Source: Planctomycetota bacterium (GTDB lineage: Bacteria > Planctomycetota > GCA-002687715 > DRQF01). Taken from it: a DNA stretch of 64,000 nucleotides. A program made the translations under genes and the position numbers. Position 1 is the stretch's first letter. Every line of letters begins with the position of its first letter. Under the pieces are notes generated by a model. The model was given only the letters and a program-made list of their open reading frames with translations. It was not told where the DNA came from and ran no database searches. Where the stretch lies: assembly GCA_020639295.1 (NCBI GenBank), contig JACKGY010000008.1:62001-126000 (forward strand), given 5' to 3'. Below are positions 39,677 to 48,100 of the stretch, in pieces.

Positions 39677-42052
39677 TCAGAAGGTCAGACCGAAGATCAT
39701 CGAGTCGAAGTAGGGCACCGTGTTGGTGAGCAGGTCCGCCTCGAAGGCCACCTCGAACTTGAAGAAGGCCCGACCCACGCCACCGAGCGCCGCCAGCGAC
39801 GCGAGGTTCAGGTTGCCGTTCAGGTCGAAGTAGGTCTGGAAGGCGGTCGCGCCGGCACCGGCGGCACTCGTCGCCGAACGCAGCTTGAGCTCGATGCGGG
39901 TGTTGGCCGGGCGCGCGGCGAGCGCCGGCTGGACCGTGATCGAGTTGTAGCCGATGTTCGAGGTCGCGGGCGCACCACTGTTGTAGTAGTTGCTCTGCGC
40001 CGACGAGTTCTTCTTCGCGATGGTCATGCGGGTGTGGTACTTCACCGAGTCGAGCGCGACGGCGGTGTTGACGCCCGGCTTGCCGATGGCCCGACGGAAG
40101 GGCTGCGGCGAGGTCTCGTTGGTGCCGATGACGACGTTCACCATCATGTTCTGGGTGATGTGCGGCGCCGGGACCATGTGCTCGACGATGATGTTCGGGT
40201 TCACCGTCTGACCGACGGAGTTCGCCCCGGTCCGGGTGTCGTCGAGGTCGAAGGGAATGGTCAGCCTCGGGAAGGGAATGAACACGCCCGAGAGCTGGGT
40301 CACCGTGTAGGGCGCCGGACCGTAGCAGAGGATCGGCGACTTGTTCGGGGGGCTCACGCCGTCCGGATGGGTCAGCGGGAGGATCCAGTTGTTCTGCGGG
40401 TTCACGAAGTCCCAATTGGTCGGGTAGATGACCGTCATCTGGGCGTTGTTGCCACCCGTGAGGTCACCGTTGCCGGTGTGGCCCACGTTCATGGTGTAGC
40501 CGTTGTAGGTGACCGGCGCGGCGGTCTGGGCGGGCGGCGACCACTCGACCAGTTCCAGCGCGTTGGGCGCGTTGTTCGGCAGCTCGGTGCCGTTGGTCAG
40601 ATAGAGGAGCTGGACCCGGCTGCCACCGTTCGGGTTAATGCCGTTGTTGATCGTGTTGTCGTCGAAGGGCGACGAGTAGGTACACAGCGGCGTCGTGCAG
40701 TTCGGGTTGAGGTTGTTCGCCGTTCCCGGCGGCTGGAAGGTGAACTGGACGCGCGCGCCGGGGCCGGTGCCCAGATTCGTCTGCAGCGGCTCGCCGTTGA
40801 TCGCGAAGCCACGGAGCTGCTCCACCCCGTTGGCGAACCACTCGGCCGCGTTGTAGACCGGCGCGAAGGTGGTGTTCTGGTTGGCCGTGCTGTCGAAGTT
40901 CTCGATGATCGAGATCGGAGTCGGCTCACCGGCCTGGAAGATCGTGGTGAAGGTCACCTGGGCGACGATGCCGGGCAGACCGGACAGGGCCTTCTGCGTG
41001 GCCGCGGCGCCCGAGGGCAGGCCGCGGATGTTCATCGCGTCCTCGGTCGGGATGGTCTCGTCGAACTTGATCACCTGGACGACGATGTGGAAGGGACCGG
41101 CACCGAAGTTCGGCTGCGGCACGAAACGCAGCTCGCGCAGGGCCGAGTCGATGGTGTAGCTCACCGGCACCAGCACGCCGTTGGGCTGCTGGCTGTTGGC
41201 GATGTCGACGTTGCGGATGATCAGGTTGGTCTGCAGGTCGATCGTCGACAGGTCGATCGACTCGGTGAAGCGGACGACGATCGTGTCGTCGTAGGGAATC
41301 GGGTCGAAACCGGCGACGCCGCTGATCAGCTCGGTGTTCTCGGTGGTGATGGTCATCACCGCCGGAGCCGGACGGTCGAGGAAACCGGCACCGGCCTGGA
41401 ACAGGGTCGAGATCGACTGCGAGACGTCGAAGGCGGGAACGGTGACCGGCGGCGGCGAACCGAAGGACGGCATCATGATGCCGCCGATGGTGAGGCCGGA
41501 GTTGGCCGGAATGTAGACATCGTACTGGATGCCGGAGTCGAAGCCCTGGCTCATGGTGACGCCGAAGAGCGCCGACAGCGAGGCGTTCACCGCGGGATCG
41601 AAGACCAGGACCCGCGGATCGTCGACGCTCCGACCGACGATGCCCGGGAAGGTCCCGGTGACCGCGCCGGTGTTGTCGAGGATCTGCAGCGCCTGCCGCG
41701 CCGCGGCCTGATTGGCGTAGGCGTAGTAGGGAACGGCGACCGTGGTGCCGTTCACCAGGCGACCGCCCTGGAAAGCGGTCGGCGCGGTCTGCCCGGCCTC
41801 GACGTAGTAGCCGCCGAAGATGCCGTCGTCGATGGCTCCCTGGAAGGTGATCTGCAGGACCTCGTCGCGGATGACGGGCGGCAGGCCGCCGCCGGCGAAG
41901 CTCGGGTATCCCTGGAACGAGGTGTTGATGACCGTCGCGGCACTGGTGGCGTTCTTGTCGCCGCCACCGCCGCCACAGGCGACGAAGACGGTACTGGCCA
42001 AGGCCACGACGACGGTGGCCAGGACGGACGTGCGCAATCTCGAGCGCGGCAT
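39677..42052 (-). CDS. Large surface lipoprotein with SbsA-Ig-like domains
   Basis: The protein has 791 residues. The signal peptide ends in the lipobox FVAC followed by five glycines, so it should be lipid-anchored. At least one bacterial Ig-like (SbsA/Big_5) domain is visible near residues 235-310 (YDDTIVVRFTESID, LRFVPQPNFGAGP). The rest is Asn/Thr/Pro-rich beta sequence without a known catalytic motif. It ends in FGLTF. GGAGG lies 10 nt before the ATG at 42052 and directly before the ATG at 42061, so either start is possible. It is similar in design (C-poly-Gly anchor) to the protein at 6.4-9.5 kb but unrelated in sequence. Confidence 0.75.
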   Translation of the reverse strand: MPRSRLRTSVLATVVVALASTVFVACGGGGGDKNATSAATVINTSFQGYPSFAGGGLPPVIRDEVLQITFQGAIDDGIFGGYYVEAGQTAPTAFQGGRLVNGTTVAVPYYAYANQAAARQALQILDNTGAVTGTFPGIVGRSVDDPRVLVFDPAVNASLSALFGVTMSQGFDSGIQYDVYIPANSGLTIGGIMMPSFGSPPPVTVPAFDVSQSISTLFQAGAGFLDRPAPAVMTITTENTELISGVAGFDPIPYDDTIVVRFTESIDLSTIDLQTNLIIRNVDIANSQQPNGVLVPVSYTIDSALRELRFVPQPNFGAGPFHIVVQVIKFDETIPTEDAMNIRGLPSGAAATQKALSGLPGIVAQVTFTTIFQAGEPTPISIIENFDSTANQNTTFAPVYNAAEWFANGVEQLRGFAINGEPLQTNLGTGPGARVQFTFQPPGTANNLNPNCTTPLCTYSSPFDDNTINNGINPNGGSRVQLLYLTNGTELPNNAPNALELVEWSPPAQTAAPVTYNGYTMNVGHTGNGDLTGGNNAQMTVIYPTNWDFVNPQNNWILPLTHPDGVSPPNKSPILCYGPAPYTVTQLSGVFIPFPRLTIPFDLDDTRTGANSVGQTVNPNIIVEHMVPAPHITQNMMVNVVIGTNETSPQPFRRAIGKPGVNTAVALDSVKYHTRMTIAKKNSSAQSNYYNSGAPATSNIGYNSITVQPALAARPANTRIELKLRSATSAAGAGATAFQTYFDLNGNLNLASLAALGGVGRAFFKFEVAFEADLLTNTVPYFDSMIFGLTF

Positions 42053-42061
42053 AGAGTTCAT

Positions 42062-42478
42062 TCCTCCGAAGCTGGGAGCGTCTGACGCTCCCGTCATTCC
42101 CCTGCTACCCGAACGGCGCGCGAGCTCCGCGGGCAAGACCGGAACATAGTATGGATTGAGGCGACTTTTCTCCACTCTTCCCCGAGGGGAAATGTCGGCT
42201 GTCGCGGTTCTCATGAGCAAGTTCAAGAGCCCCTCCCTGAAGTACTTAGCAACCTCGTTCCTCGCCTGGGCGAGGTTCCGGCCCCGACCACCGGGGTCGA
42301 GGATGAAAGGCGCCGGGCTCGCGGCTCCCTGAAGAGGCACAAAGGGCGTGCCAAACGGCAGGACGGGCTCGAAAGGGCCGATCGGAGGCCGAGCAGGGCC
42401 TTTCCGGGGCGATCGGCGCCTCCCCGGGGACCAGTGCCCATCGGCCCCTTTCGAGCGCAATCGCTCGCAGCTCCGGAC
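42062..42478. other. 417-bp spacer with a candidate promoter and a long inverted repeat
   Basis: On the minus strand TGGAGA-N17-TACTAT (-10 at 42146-42151) is a candidate promoter for the lipoprotein. A long-range inverted repeat pairs GCTCGAAAGGGCCGAT (about 42368-42383) with ATCGGCCCCTTTCGAGC (about 42438-42454), with one bulged base. It could be the pyrB terminator or a structured RNA. Confidence 0.4.
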
Positions 42479-43648
42479 TCAGCGGAGATCGTGGTCGCAG
42501 AAGGCGCAGCGGTCGCGACCGTCCGCGCTGGTCCAGGCCAGGGCCTCCTGGTAGCTGGCGGTGGCCAGGACGCAGGCCGGATTGGCGCAGCGGCGGCCGC
42601 TCCAGAGGCGTTCCTCGCGCGGCACCGGAGCCTCCACCCTCATGGCCTCGCGCCCGAGCAGGAAGGAGATCAGGGCCATCCGGACCGGCACGCCCAGCGC
42701 CGCCTGCTGGAAGTAGTAGCCCCGAGGGTCCCGGTCGACCGCCGGGTCGATCTCGCTGACTCGCGGCAGCGGATGCAGCACGATGGCCTCGCCGAAGGCC
42801 CGGTGCTCGAGGAAGCGGACGTCGACCGGCGGCAGCGAACTGCCCTTCTTGCCATCCTCGAGCCCGAGCCTCTCCTTCTGAAGGCGGGTCACGTAGATCG
42901 CGTCGCAATCGACCCGATCGAGATGGAGACGGCCTTGCGAATGGGCCCAGGCGTCGGGGTCGCGGCTGAACAGGAGCCCACGCCGACCACCCGGACCGAA
43001 GACCGTGTCCGCGCCGGCCAGTTCGACCTCGGTCTCGCTGACTCCCGGGATCGCGGCGCAGCGCTCCCGGACGTAGCCGGGCATCTCGAGTCCCGGCTCC
43101 GCGATGCAGAGCACGTCGGAGCCGAAGCGGCCCAGGGCCAGGGCGAGCGAATGGGTGGTGCGACCGTACTTGAGGTCGCCGTAGAGGATCACCCGCAGGC
43201 CGTTCATCCGGCCCTTGGTGCTGCGCAGCGCGTAGAGGTCGCAGAGCGTCTGCGTCGGGTGTTCGTGGCCACCGTCGCCGGCGTTGATCACCGGGATCGG
43301 CGCATAGGCCGCCGCCAGCCGGGCGGCACCGGCCTGCGTGTGCCGCAGCACCAGGATGTCGGTGTAGGAGCTGACGATCCGCACGCTGTCGGCGAGGGTC
43401 TCACCCTTCGCGATCGACGAGGCGCCGGCGTCGCTGATGGTGATGACCCGACCGCCGAGCCGGTTCATGGCGGCCTCGAAGCTCAGCCTGGTCCGGGTGC
43501 TCGGTTCGAGGAAGAGCGAGCCCATGATGTGACCGGCGAGGACGCCGTGGCACTGCCGGAGCAGGCTCTGCATCTTGTCGGCGATCACGAAGAGGACTTC
43601 GATCTCGTCGTTGGAGAAGTCCTCGATGGAGACGAAGTCGCGTTTCAA
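42479..43648 (-). CDS. pyrB: Aspartate carbamoyltransferase with C-terminal zinc ribbon
   Basis: The protein has 389 residues; typical PyrB has about 310. It catalyses carbamoyl phosphate plus aspartate to carbamoylaspartate in pyrimidine synthesis. Carbamoyl-phosphate loop: EPSTRTRLSFE. Active-site loop: SSIAKGET. It also has HPTQTLCDLYA and HPLPRVSEID. After the catalytic domain ends (ALISFLLG) come about 50 residues with CANPAC and CAFC, matching the zinc-binding C-terminal part of the regulatory subunit PyrI, without the nucleotide-binding part. The start is TTG at 43648 with GGAGG 8 nt upstream. A TAAGCT -10 box lies further up. Confidence 0.9.
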   Translation of the reverse strand: MKRDFVSIEDFSNDEIEVLFVIADKMQSLLRQCHGVLAGHIMGSLFLEPSTRTRLSFEAAMNRLGGRVITISDAGASSIAKGETLADSVRIVSSYTDILVLRHTQAGAARLAAAYAPIPVINAGDGGHEHPTQTLCDLYALRSTKGRMNGLRVILYGDLKYGRTTHSLALALGRFGSDVLCIAEPGLEMPGYVRERCAAIPGVSETEVELAGADTVFGPGGRRGLLFSRDPDAWAHSQGRLHLDRVDCDAIYVTRLQKERLGLEDGKKGSSLPPVDVRFLEHRAFGEAIVLHPLPRVSEIDPAVDRDPRGYYFQQAALGVPVRMALISFLLGREAMRVEAPVPREERLWSGRRCANPACVLATASYQEALAWTSADGRDRCAFCDHDLR

Positions 43649-43724
43649 GCAGTCGGCCTCCGGTCGCGATGTACGAGCCGAGCTTAGCAGGGGGAAGGGA
43701 CCGCGAAAGACCCCGCGCCCGAGC

Positions 43725-44843
43725 TCAGTCGCAGAGTCGACGGAGACGGGCGGCCGCCAGCAGCGGCTCGGTGAGCACCAGACGGAGCGCCTCGCGCAGG
43801 ATGACCACCTGCTCGGGAAGGAAGGGACCGGGCAGGTCTTCGCCGCCCGGCGCGCCGAAGGCGCTGCGCGCGACGATTCGCCGCTGCAGGTCGCCGAGAC
43901 CGAGGCCCGCGGTGGTGCTCAGGACGACCGGGGCCTCCCGGGAGGCGGCCAGCGCGACGCGGACCTCCTCGTCGACCTCGTCCGCGCGGCTGGCCACCGG
44001 AATGACCCTCAGGTCCGCCGAGCGTTCGGCCGCGCGCCGCGCCCAGTCCCGCGCCGGCTGGAGATCGAGCACGATGTCCGCCTGCGCCAGCCGACGATCA
44101 CCCTCGGCCTGGCCGAGCAGTTCGATCGGATCGACGCTGGCCCGCTCGCCGGCGAGGTCCACGAGCCGGAAGGGAAAGCCGTCGAGTTCGACCGGCGCCT
44201 CGATCGCATCCCGGGTGGTGCCCGGCCGATCGCTGACGATCACCCGATCACGGCCACAGAGGGCATTGAACAGACTGCTCTTGCCGGCGTTGACCGGACC
44301 ACGCAGGCAGACCAGGGGCGGTCGACACATGGCCAGACCGTAGGGCGCGCGCTCGAGCAGGCTGGCGATCTCCTCGCGCAGGCGGCTGACCTGCTCGTCG
44401 GTCTCGGCCGCGTCGAGACCGTCGGCGATCTCGCGGAGACGGAGGTCGAAGGCCCCCTCGGCCAGGCGGGCCAGGTGGACCACCTGCCGCCGGCCGCGGG
44501 CCGTCTCGAGCGCTCGCATCGCCGGGCCGCGGGTCCCCGGTCTCGCCTCCACGGGCTGCCCGGGCCGGAAGCCGGCGGCGACCAGCAGGGCCTCGAGCCG
44601 GCGGGCCACCGCCGGGCCGCCATGGATCGAGATCTCGCCCCGGTCCGGATGGCGGCGGTAGAGGACCTCGTCGACCAGCTCGTCACCGGCGACCAGACGG
44701 GCGAGAAGAAGCCCCTGGCCACCACCCCGCCGGTCCCGAAGGTGGCGTTCCTCGAAGGTGGCGAGGTCGGCCCCGCCCAGGGCGAAGACCTGGAGCCCGG
44801 CCGGTCCCTCGCCGGTCAGGCGCCGGTACCAGGAGGCGGTCAC
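43725..44843 (-). CDS. Divergent, short MnmE-like GTPase
   Basis: The protein has 372 residues against about 450 for MnmE. The order is that of MnmE: a TrmE-type N domain, a helical domain and an embedded GTPase domain. G1 is GPVNAGKSS near residue 183, G2 TTRDAIE, and G3 DLAGE for the usual DTAGxR. The G4 NKxD motif is replaced by SRAD. The C-terminus reads RLCD, without the FC(I/V)GK Cys motif that MnmE needs for tRNA wobble-uridine modification. The GTG start at 44843 overlaps the coaX stop (GTGA), so the pair is translationally coupled. tRNA modification activity is doubtful. Confidence 0.75.
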   Translation of the reverse strand: MTASWYRRLTGEGPAGLQVFALGGADLATFEERHLRDRRGGGQGLLLARLVAGDELVDEVLYRRHPDRGEISIHGGPAVARRLEALLVAAGFRPGQPVEARPGTRGPAMRALETARGRRQVVHLARLAEGAFDLRLREIADGLDAAETDEQVSRLREEIASLLERAPYGLAMCRPPLVCLRGPVNAGKSSLFNALCGRDRVIVSDRPGTTRDAIEAPVELDGFPFRLVDLAGERASVDPIELLGQAEGDRRLAQADIVLDLQPARDWARRAAERSADLRVIPVASRADEVDEEVRVALAASREAPVVLSTTAGLGLGDLQRRIVARSAFGAPGGEDLPGPFLPEQVVILREALRLVLTEPLLAAARLRRLCD

Positions 44844-45586
44844 GACCGCGGCTCCCCGGCCAGCAGCCAGAGTCCGATCGCCATCAGCGGGACGCTGCGG
44901 GCCCCGAGGGCACCGAGCATCTCGAGCGCGAGCTCGGCGTCGCCGCCGGTGACCAGGACCGGGGCCTCGACGACGACCGCCCGGGCACCGCCGACCAGCT
45001 GCCCGAGGGCGCCGAAGAAGGCGGCGCGCACGCCGAGGGCCAGAGCCTCGTCGCTGCTCCGTCCGGGGTAGTCGAAGGCCCGGGCCTCGACCTCGTGGAG
45101 CATCGCCCCTCCGACCGCGAGGGACCGGGCGAGGAGCCGGAATCCGGGCGCGATGGCGCCGCCGGCGAAGCGACCCTGACGATCGAGCAGGTCGACGGTG
45201 AGCGCGGTCCCGGCGTCGACCACGATGGCGGGCGCGCCGACCAGGCGGCCGGCGGCCAGGGCGGCGAGCGGCCGGTCCGGCCCGAGCCGCGCGGGATCGG
45301 TGTAGGGGTTGGCGATGGGCAGCTCGGCCGCGCTCCAGATCCGGGGCCGGTGGCCGGCGGCCTCGAGCTCGAGGCACAGCTTCTCGGCCTCGGCCGGTTT
45401 GACCGAGACGATCTCGATCTGCGCCTGATCGGGGAGGCCGGCAAGGGCCTCGCGATCGAAGGGCGAGCCGGGGATCTGCAGGGCCCGCCGCTCCAGCTCG
45501 ACCGGATCGTCGGGCGGATCGTCGTCGGGCAGGCGGTGGAGCTTCGCCCGGGTGTTGCCGAGGTCGATGCCGAAGCGCGGGCTCAT
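44840..45586 (-). CDS. coaX: Type III pantothenate kinase
   Basis: The protein has 248 residues, normal length. It phosphorylates pantothenate, the first step of coenzyme A synthesis, in the cytoplasm. ASKHA-fold motifs are present: the phosphate-1 loop IDLGNTRAK at the N-terminus, GPDRPLAALAA near residue 100, VVDAGTALTVD near 118 and GGAIAPGFRLLARSL. The family is insensitive to CoA feedback. No good Shine-Dalgarno is seen before the ATG at 45586; a hairpin lies just upstream. The stop overlaps the start of the MnmE-like gene. Confidence 0.92.
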   Translation of the reverse strand: MSPRFGIDLGNTRAKLHRLPDDDPPDDPVELERRALQIPGSPFDREALAGLPDQAQIEIVSVKPAEAEKLCLELEAAGHRPRIWSAAELPIANPYTDPARLGPDRPLAALAAGRLVGAPAIVVDAGTALTVDLLDRQGRFAGGAIAPGFRLLARSLAVGGAMLHEVEARAFDYPGRSSDEALALGVRAAFFGALGQLVGGARAVVVEAPVLVTGGDAELALEMLGALGARSVPLMAIGLWLLAGEPRS

Positions 45587-45594
45587 CGGAGGGC

Positions 45595-45615
45595 GGCGGG
45601 ACGGAAGGTCCCGCC
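45595..45615 (-). terminator. Hairpin immediately upstream of coaX
   Basis: The 8-bp perfect stem GGCGGGAC/GTCCCGCC has a 5-nt loop and lies 8 bp before the coaX start and 9 bp after the stop of the GspC-like gene. It may terminate that gene or mask the coaX start. Confidence 0.4.
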
Positions 45616-45623
45616 CGATCGCT

Positions 45624-46739
45624 TCACTTGCCGAAGCGGACGTTGCCGCCCACGTTCTTGGCGTCGGAGAGCTTCTTCGGCACGTCGACCTGGATCTGGC
45701 GGGTCCGACCGTCGCGCAGGACGGTCACGTTGTAGTGCGACTTGCTCCGGTAGGTCTTGCGCACGTAGTTGACCGCCGACTCCTTGTTCTTCACCGGCTG
45801 GCTGTCGATCTGGACGATGACGTCGCCCTCGCGGATGCCGAACTCGGACAGCCGGCTCGGCAAGGACTTGATCTTCAGGCCATCGCCGCCCTGCGCCGAC
45901 TCCACCTCGACCTGGTCGAGCAGCTTCTCGCCCTCGTCGCCCAGGGCCTCGAGCCCCTCCTGGGTCCAGGTCACCAGGGTCTTGTCGGCGACCTGGGTGC
46001 TCTTGGTGAGCTTGCCCGAATCGACCACGCCACCGCCCTTGATCTCCTCCTTGCCGTGGAGCACGGCCTCGCTGCCGATGACCGTGTTCCCCGGGCCCTG
46101 GACCCAGATCTCGCCCTCGACCGGGGCGGCCAGGCTGACCTTGACCTCGGCCTGGTCCTGGTCCTTGTTCCAGGAACAGATGATGGCGTCGGGACGGACC
46201 TCGAGCAGGCGACAGGGGCCCCACTTCTCGAGCTGCGGGTCCTTGTCGTCGCGGAACTCCTGGCCGATGCCGAGAACGTCGCCGACCTCGTAGAAGTAGA
46301 TCCCGTCGTCCTTCTGGTTGGGCTTCTTGCTGTTGATCTTGATCCCGGCCCCGCCCCGGGTGACCGTCGCCGGGCCGCCCTCTCCGGTCGGCGCCAGCAC
46401 CACGGTGACCGTGATCAGGCCAGCGAGCGGCGGCGCGTTCTCGACCTTCGGCCCGACCGTGGGCTTCTCCACCTCGGGCGGCTTGACGTAGCCCTCGAAA
46501 TGGAACTCCTTGTCGAGCGCGGTCTTGAAGCGGGCCCAGGGTTGCTCCGAATTGGCGTCCGCGCTGCGCCGGACCGTGACCCCGTCGATGGTCTCCTCGA
46601 TCTGGCGCCGGTAGGACTCCTCGTCGGCACGGCGCTTCGGGCCGCTCTTGGTCACCATCAGGAGGACGCAGCCGATCAGCGCGAAGACGATGACGAAGTT
46701 GAGGGTCCAGAGCAGGGAACGCTGGGTCGTGATCTTCAT
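45624..46739 (-). CDS. GspC-like membrane protein with PDZ domain
   Basis: The protein has 371 residues. The N-terminal membrane helix (LLWTLNFVIVFALIGCVLLMV) is followed by a periplasmic domain of unknown type (about 75-230) and a C-terminal PDZ domain at about 290-350 (FGIREGDVIVQIDSQPVKNK, YNVTVLRDGRTRQIQV). This layout is that of GspC, the type II secretion protein linking inner-membrane platform and secretin. No other type II secretion genes adjoin it, so a role with the pilus secretin or as a stand-alone PDZ protein is possible. CAGGAG lies upstream and a TAGAAT box about 40 nt from the ATG. Confidence 0.68.
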   Translation of the reverse strand: MKITTQRSLLWTLNFVIVFALIGCVLLMVTKSGPKRRADEESYRRQIEETIDGVTVRRSADANSEQPWARFKTALDKEFHFEGYVKPPEVEKPTVGPKVENAPPLAGLITVTVVLAPTGEGGPATVTRGGAGIKINSKKPNQKDDGIYFYEVGDVLGIGQEFRDDKDPQLEKWGPCRLLEVRPDAIICSWNKDQDQAEVKVSLAAPVEGEIWVQGPGNTVIGSEAVLHGKEEIKGGGVVDSGKLTKSTQVADKTLVTWTQEGLEALGDEGEKLLDQVEVESAQGGDGLKIKSLPSRLSEFGIREGDVIVQIDSQPVKNKESAVNYVRKTYRSKSHYNVTVLRDGRTRQIQVDVPKKLSDAKNVGGNVRFGK

Positions 46740-46933
46740 GGCTCGCGACGATCTCCTGGGCGTAACGGGCCGATTCTAACCGGCTTCGCTCCCGGAGGAA
46801 ACGCCGCGCCATCGGCTCCGAAGGGCTTCGACGGCCCGGCCGGGCGGAACTTCCCGAGGCTTCTCGAGGGCGGGGACGCCCGGAGCCGGACCGTCTCCCC
46901 CCTCGGGACCGGCGCCGTCCGGGGTCCCGGGGA

Positions 46934-48034
46934 TCAGATCCGCAGGCGGCTCGCGCTGGTGCCGGTCTCGATGCCGCGGATGATGAGCTTCAGGTCGTCG
47001 GGGTTGTCGGAGGCCGCCAGGGCGTCCTCGAGCGACACCAGACCGTCCTCGTAGAGCCGCTTCAGGCTCATGTTGAAGGTCTGGGTGCCGTAATACTCCT
47101 GCCCTTCCACCAGCGCCTTCTCCAGCTCGAGGGTCTTGCCCTCGAAGACCAGCTCGCGGACGCGCGGGGTCGCCATCAGGAGCTCGACCGCCGGGACCAT
47201 GCCGGCGTCCTTGAGGTTCGGGATCAGGCGCTGCGAGGCGACGCCGGCCAGCACGGTCGAGAGCTGCAACCGGACCAGGTCGTGCTGGTGCGGCGGGAAG
47301 AAGGTGTGGACGCGTTCCACCGTCTGGATGGCGTTGACGGTGTGCAGCGTGGTGAGGACGAGGTGACCGGTCTCGGCGGCGGAGATGGCCGCCTGCATGG
47401 TCTCCTCGTCGCGGATCTCGCCCACCATGATCACGTCCGGCGCCTCGCGCATGGCGGCCCGGAGGCCGGTCGCGAAGCTCTCGGTGTCGACGCCGACCTC
47501 GCGCTGGCTGACGATCGAGAGGTTGTCGGTGAAGGTGTACTCGACCGGATCCTCGAGCGTGATGATGTGCTTGTTGCGGGTGTTGTTGATGAAGTCGACG
47601 ATCGCCGCGAGCGTGGTCGACTTGCCGGAACCGGTCACGCCGGTGACGAAGATGATGCCGCGATCCAGGTTGGCCAGGTAGGCGAACTGCTGCTGCGGCA
47701 GCTTGAGCTGCTCGAACACCGGGATGACGTTCTTGATCTGGCGCATCACCAGGCCGATCGAACCGCCCTGGCGGAACAGGTTGACGCGGAAACGGCCGGC
47801 GCGGGGAGCCTGATAGGAGAAGTCGATCTCGCCCTGCTTCTCGAAACGATCGCGAACCAGCGCCGAGGCCACCTCGGCGACGATCCGGTCGCCGTCCTCG
47901 CGGTCGATGACGTCGTCGGAGAGGAAGAGGACCTTGCCGGAGACCTTCACCGCCGGCTGGCTGCCGGTCTTGAGGATGAGGTCGGAAGCTCCGGCCGCCA
48001 CGGCCATCTCGAGTGTCTTCTGCAGATCGAACAT
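46934..48034 (-). CDS. PilT/PilU-type pilus retraction ATPase (copy 2)
   Basis: The protein has 366 residues. It has GASDLILKTG at the N-terminus, Walker A GVTGSGKST near residue 131, LEDPVEY, Walker B VIMVGEIRDEET (the intact GE-R-D form) and LVLTTLHT. The motor is of the PilT/PilU subfamily. It is the last gene of a rplU-rpmA-obg run on the minus strand, 66 bp after obg. Copy 1 sits with pilC. Whether this one is the main retraction motor or a PilU-like helper cannot be read from sequence. Confidence 0.92.
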   Translation of the reverse strand: MFDLQKTLEMAVAAGASDLILKTGSQPAVKVSGKVLFLSDDVIDREDGDRIVAEVASALVRDRFEKQGEIDFSYQAPRAGRFRVNLFRQGGSIGLVMRQIKNVIPVFEQLKLPQQQFAYLANLDRGIIFVTGVTGSGKSTTLAAIVDFINNTRNKHIITLEDPVEYTFTDNLSIVSQREVGVDTESFATGLRAAMREAPDVIMVGEIRDEETMQAAISAAETGHLVLTTLHTVNAIQTVERVHTFFPPHQHDLVRLQLSTVLAGVASQRLIPNLKDAGMVPAVELLMATPRVRELVFEGKTLELEKALVEGQEYYGTQTFNMSLKRLYEDGLVSLEDALAASDNPDDLKLIIRGIETGTSASRLRI

Positions 48035-48100
48035 GTTGCCCCCGCTGTCAGGACGGACTCATGCCGATCTATCGACCGCCCGGGGCCCGGGTCTTGACCT

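Noticed and set aside
32274..42085. Other very long antisense frames over the rhamnosidase, EF-G-like and lipoprotein genes
   Set aside because: Their composition (Ala/Arg/Gly/Asp/Val) is that of antisense high-GC codons; the opposite strands have recognisable proteins.
43725..45377. A longer 550-codon form of the MnmE-like GTPase starting inside coaX
   Set aside because: The extra N-terminus is the shifted frame of coaX; the GTGA overlap gives a better start at 44843.
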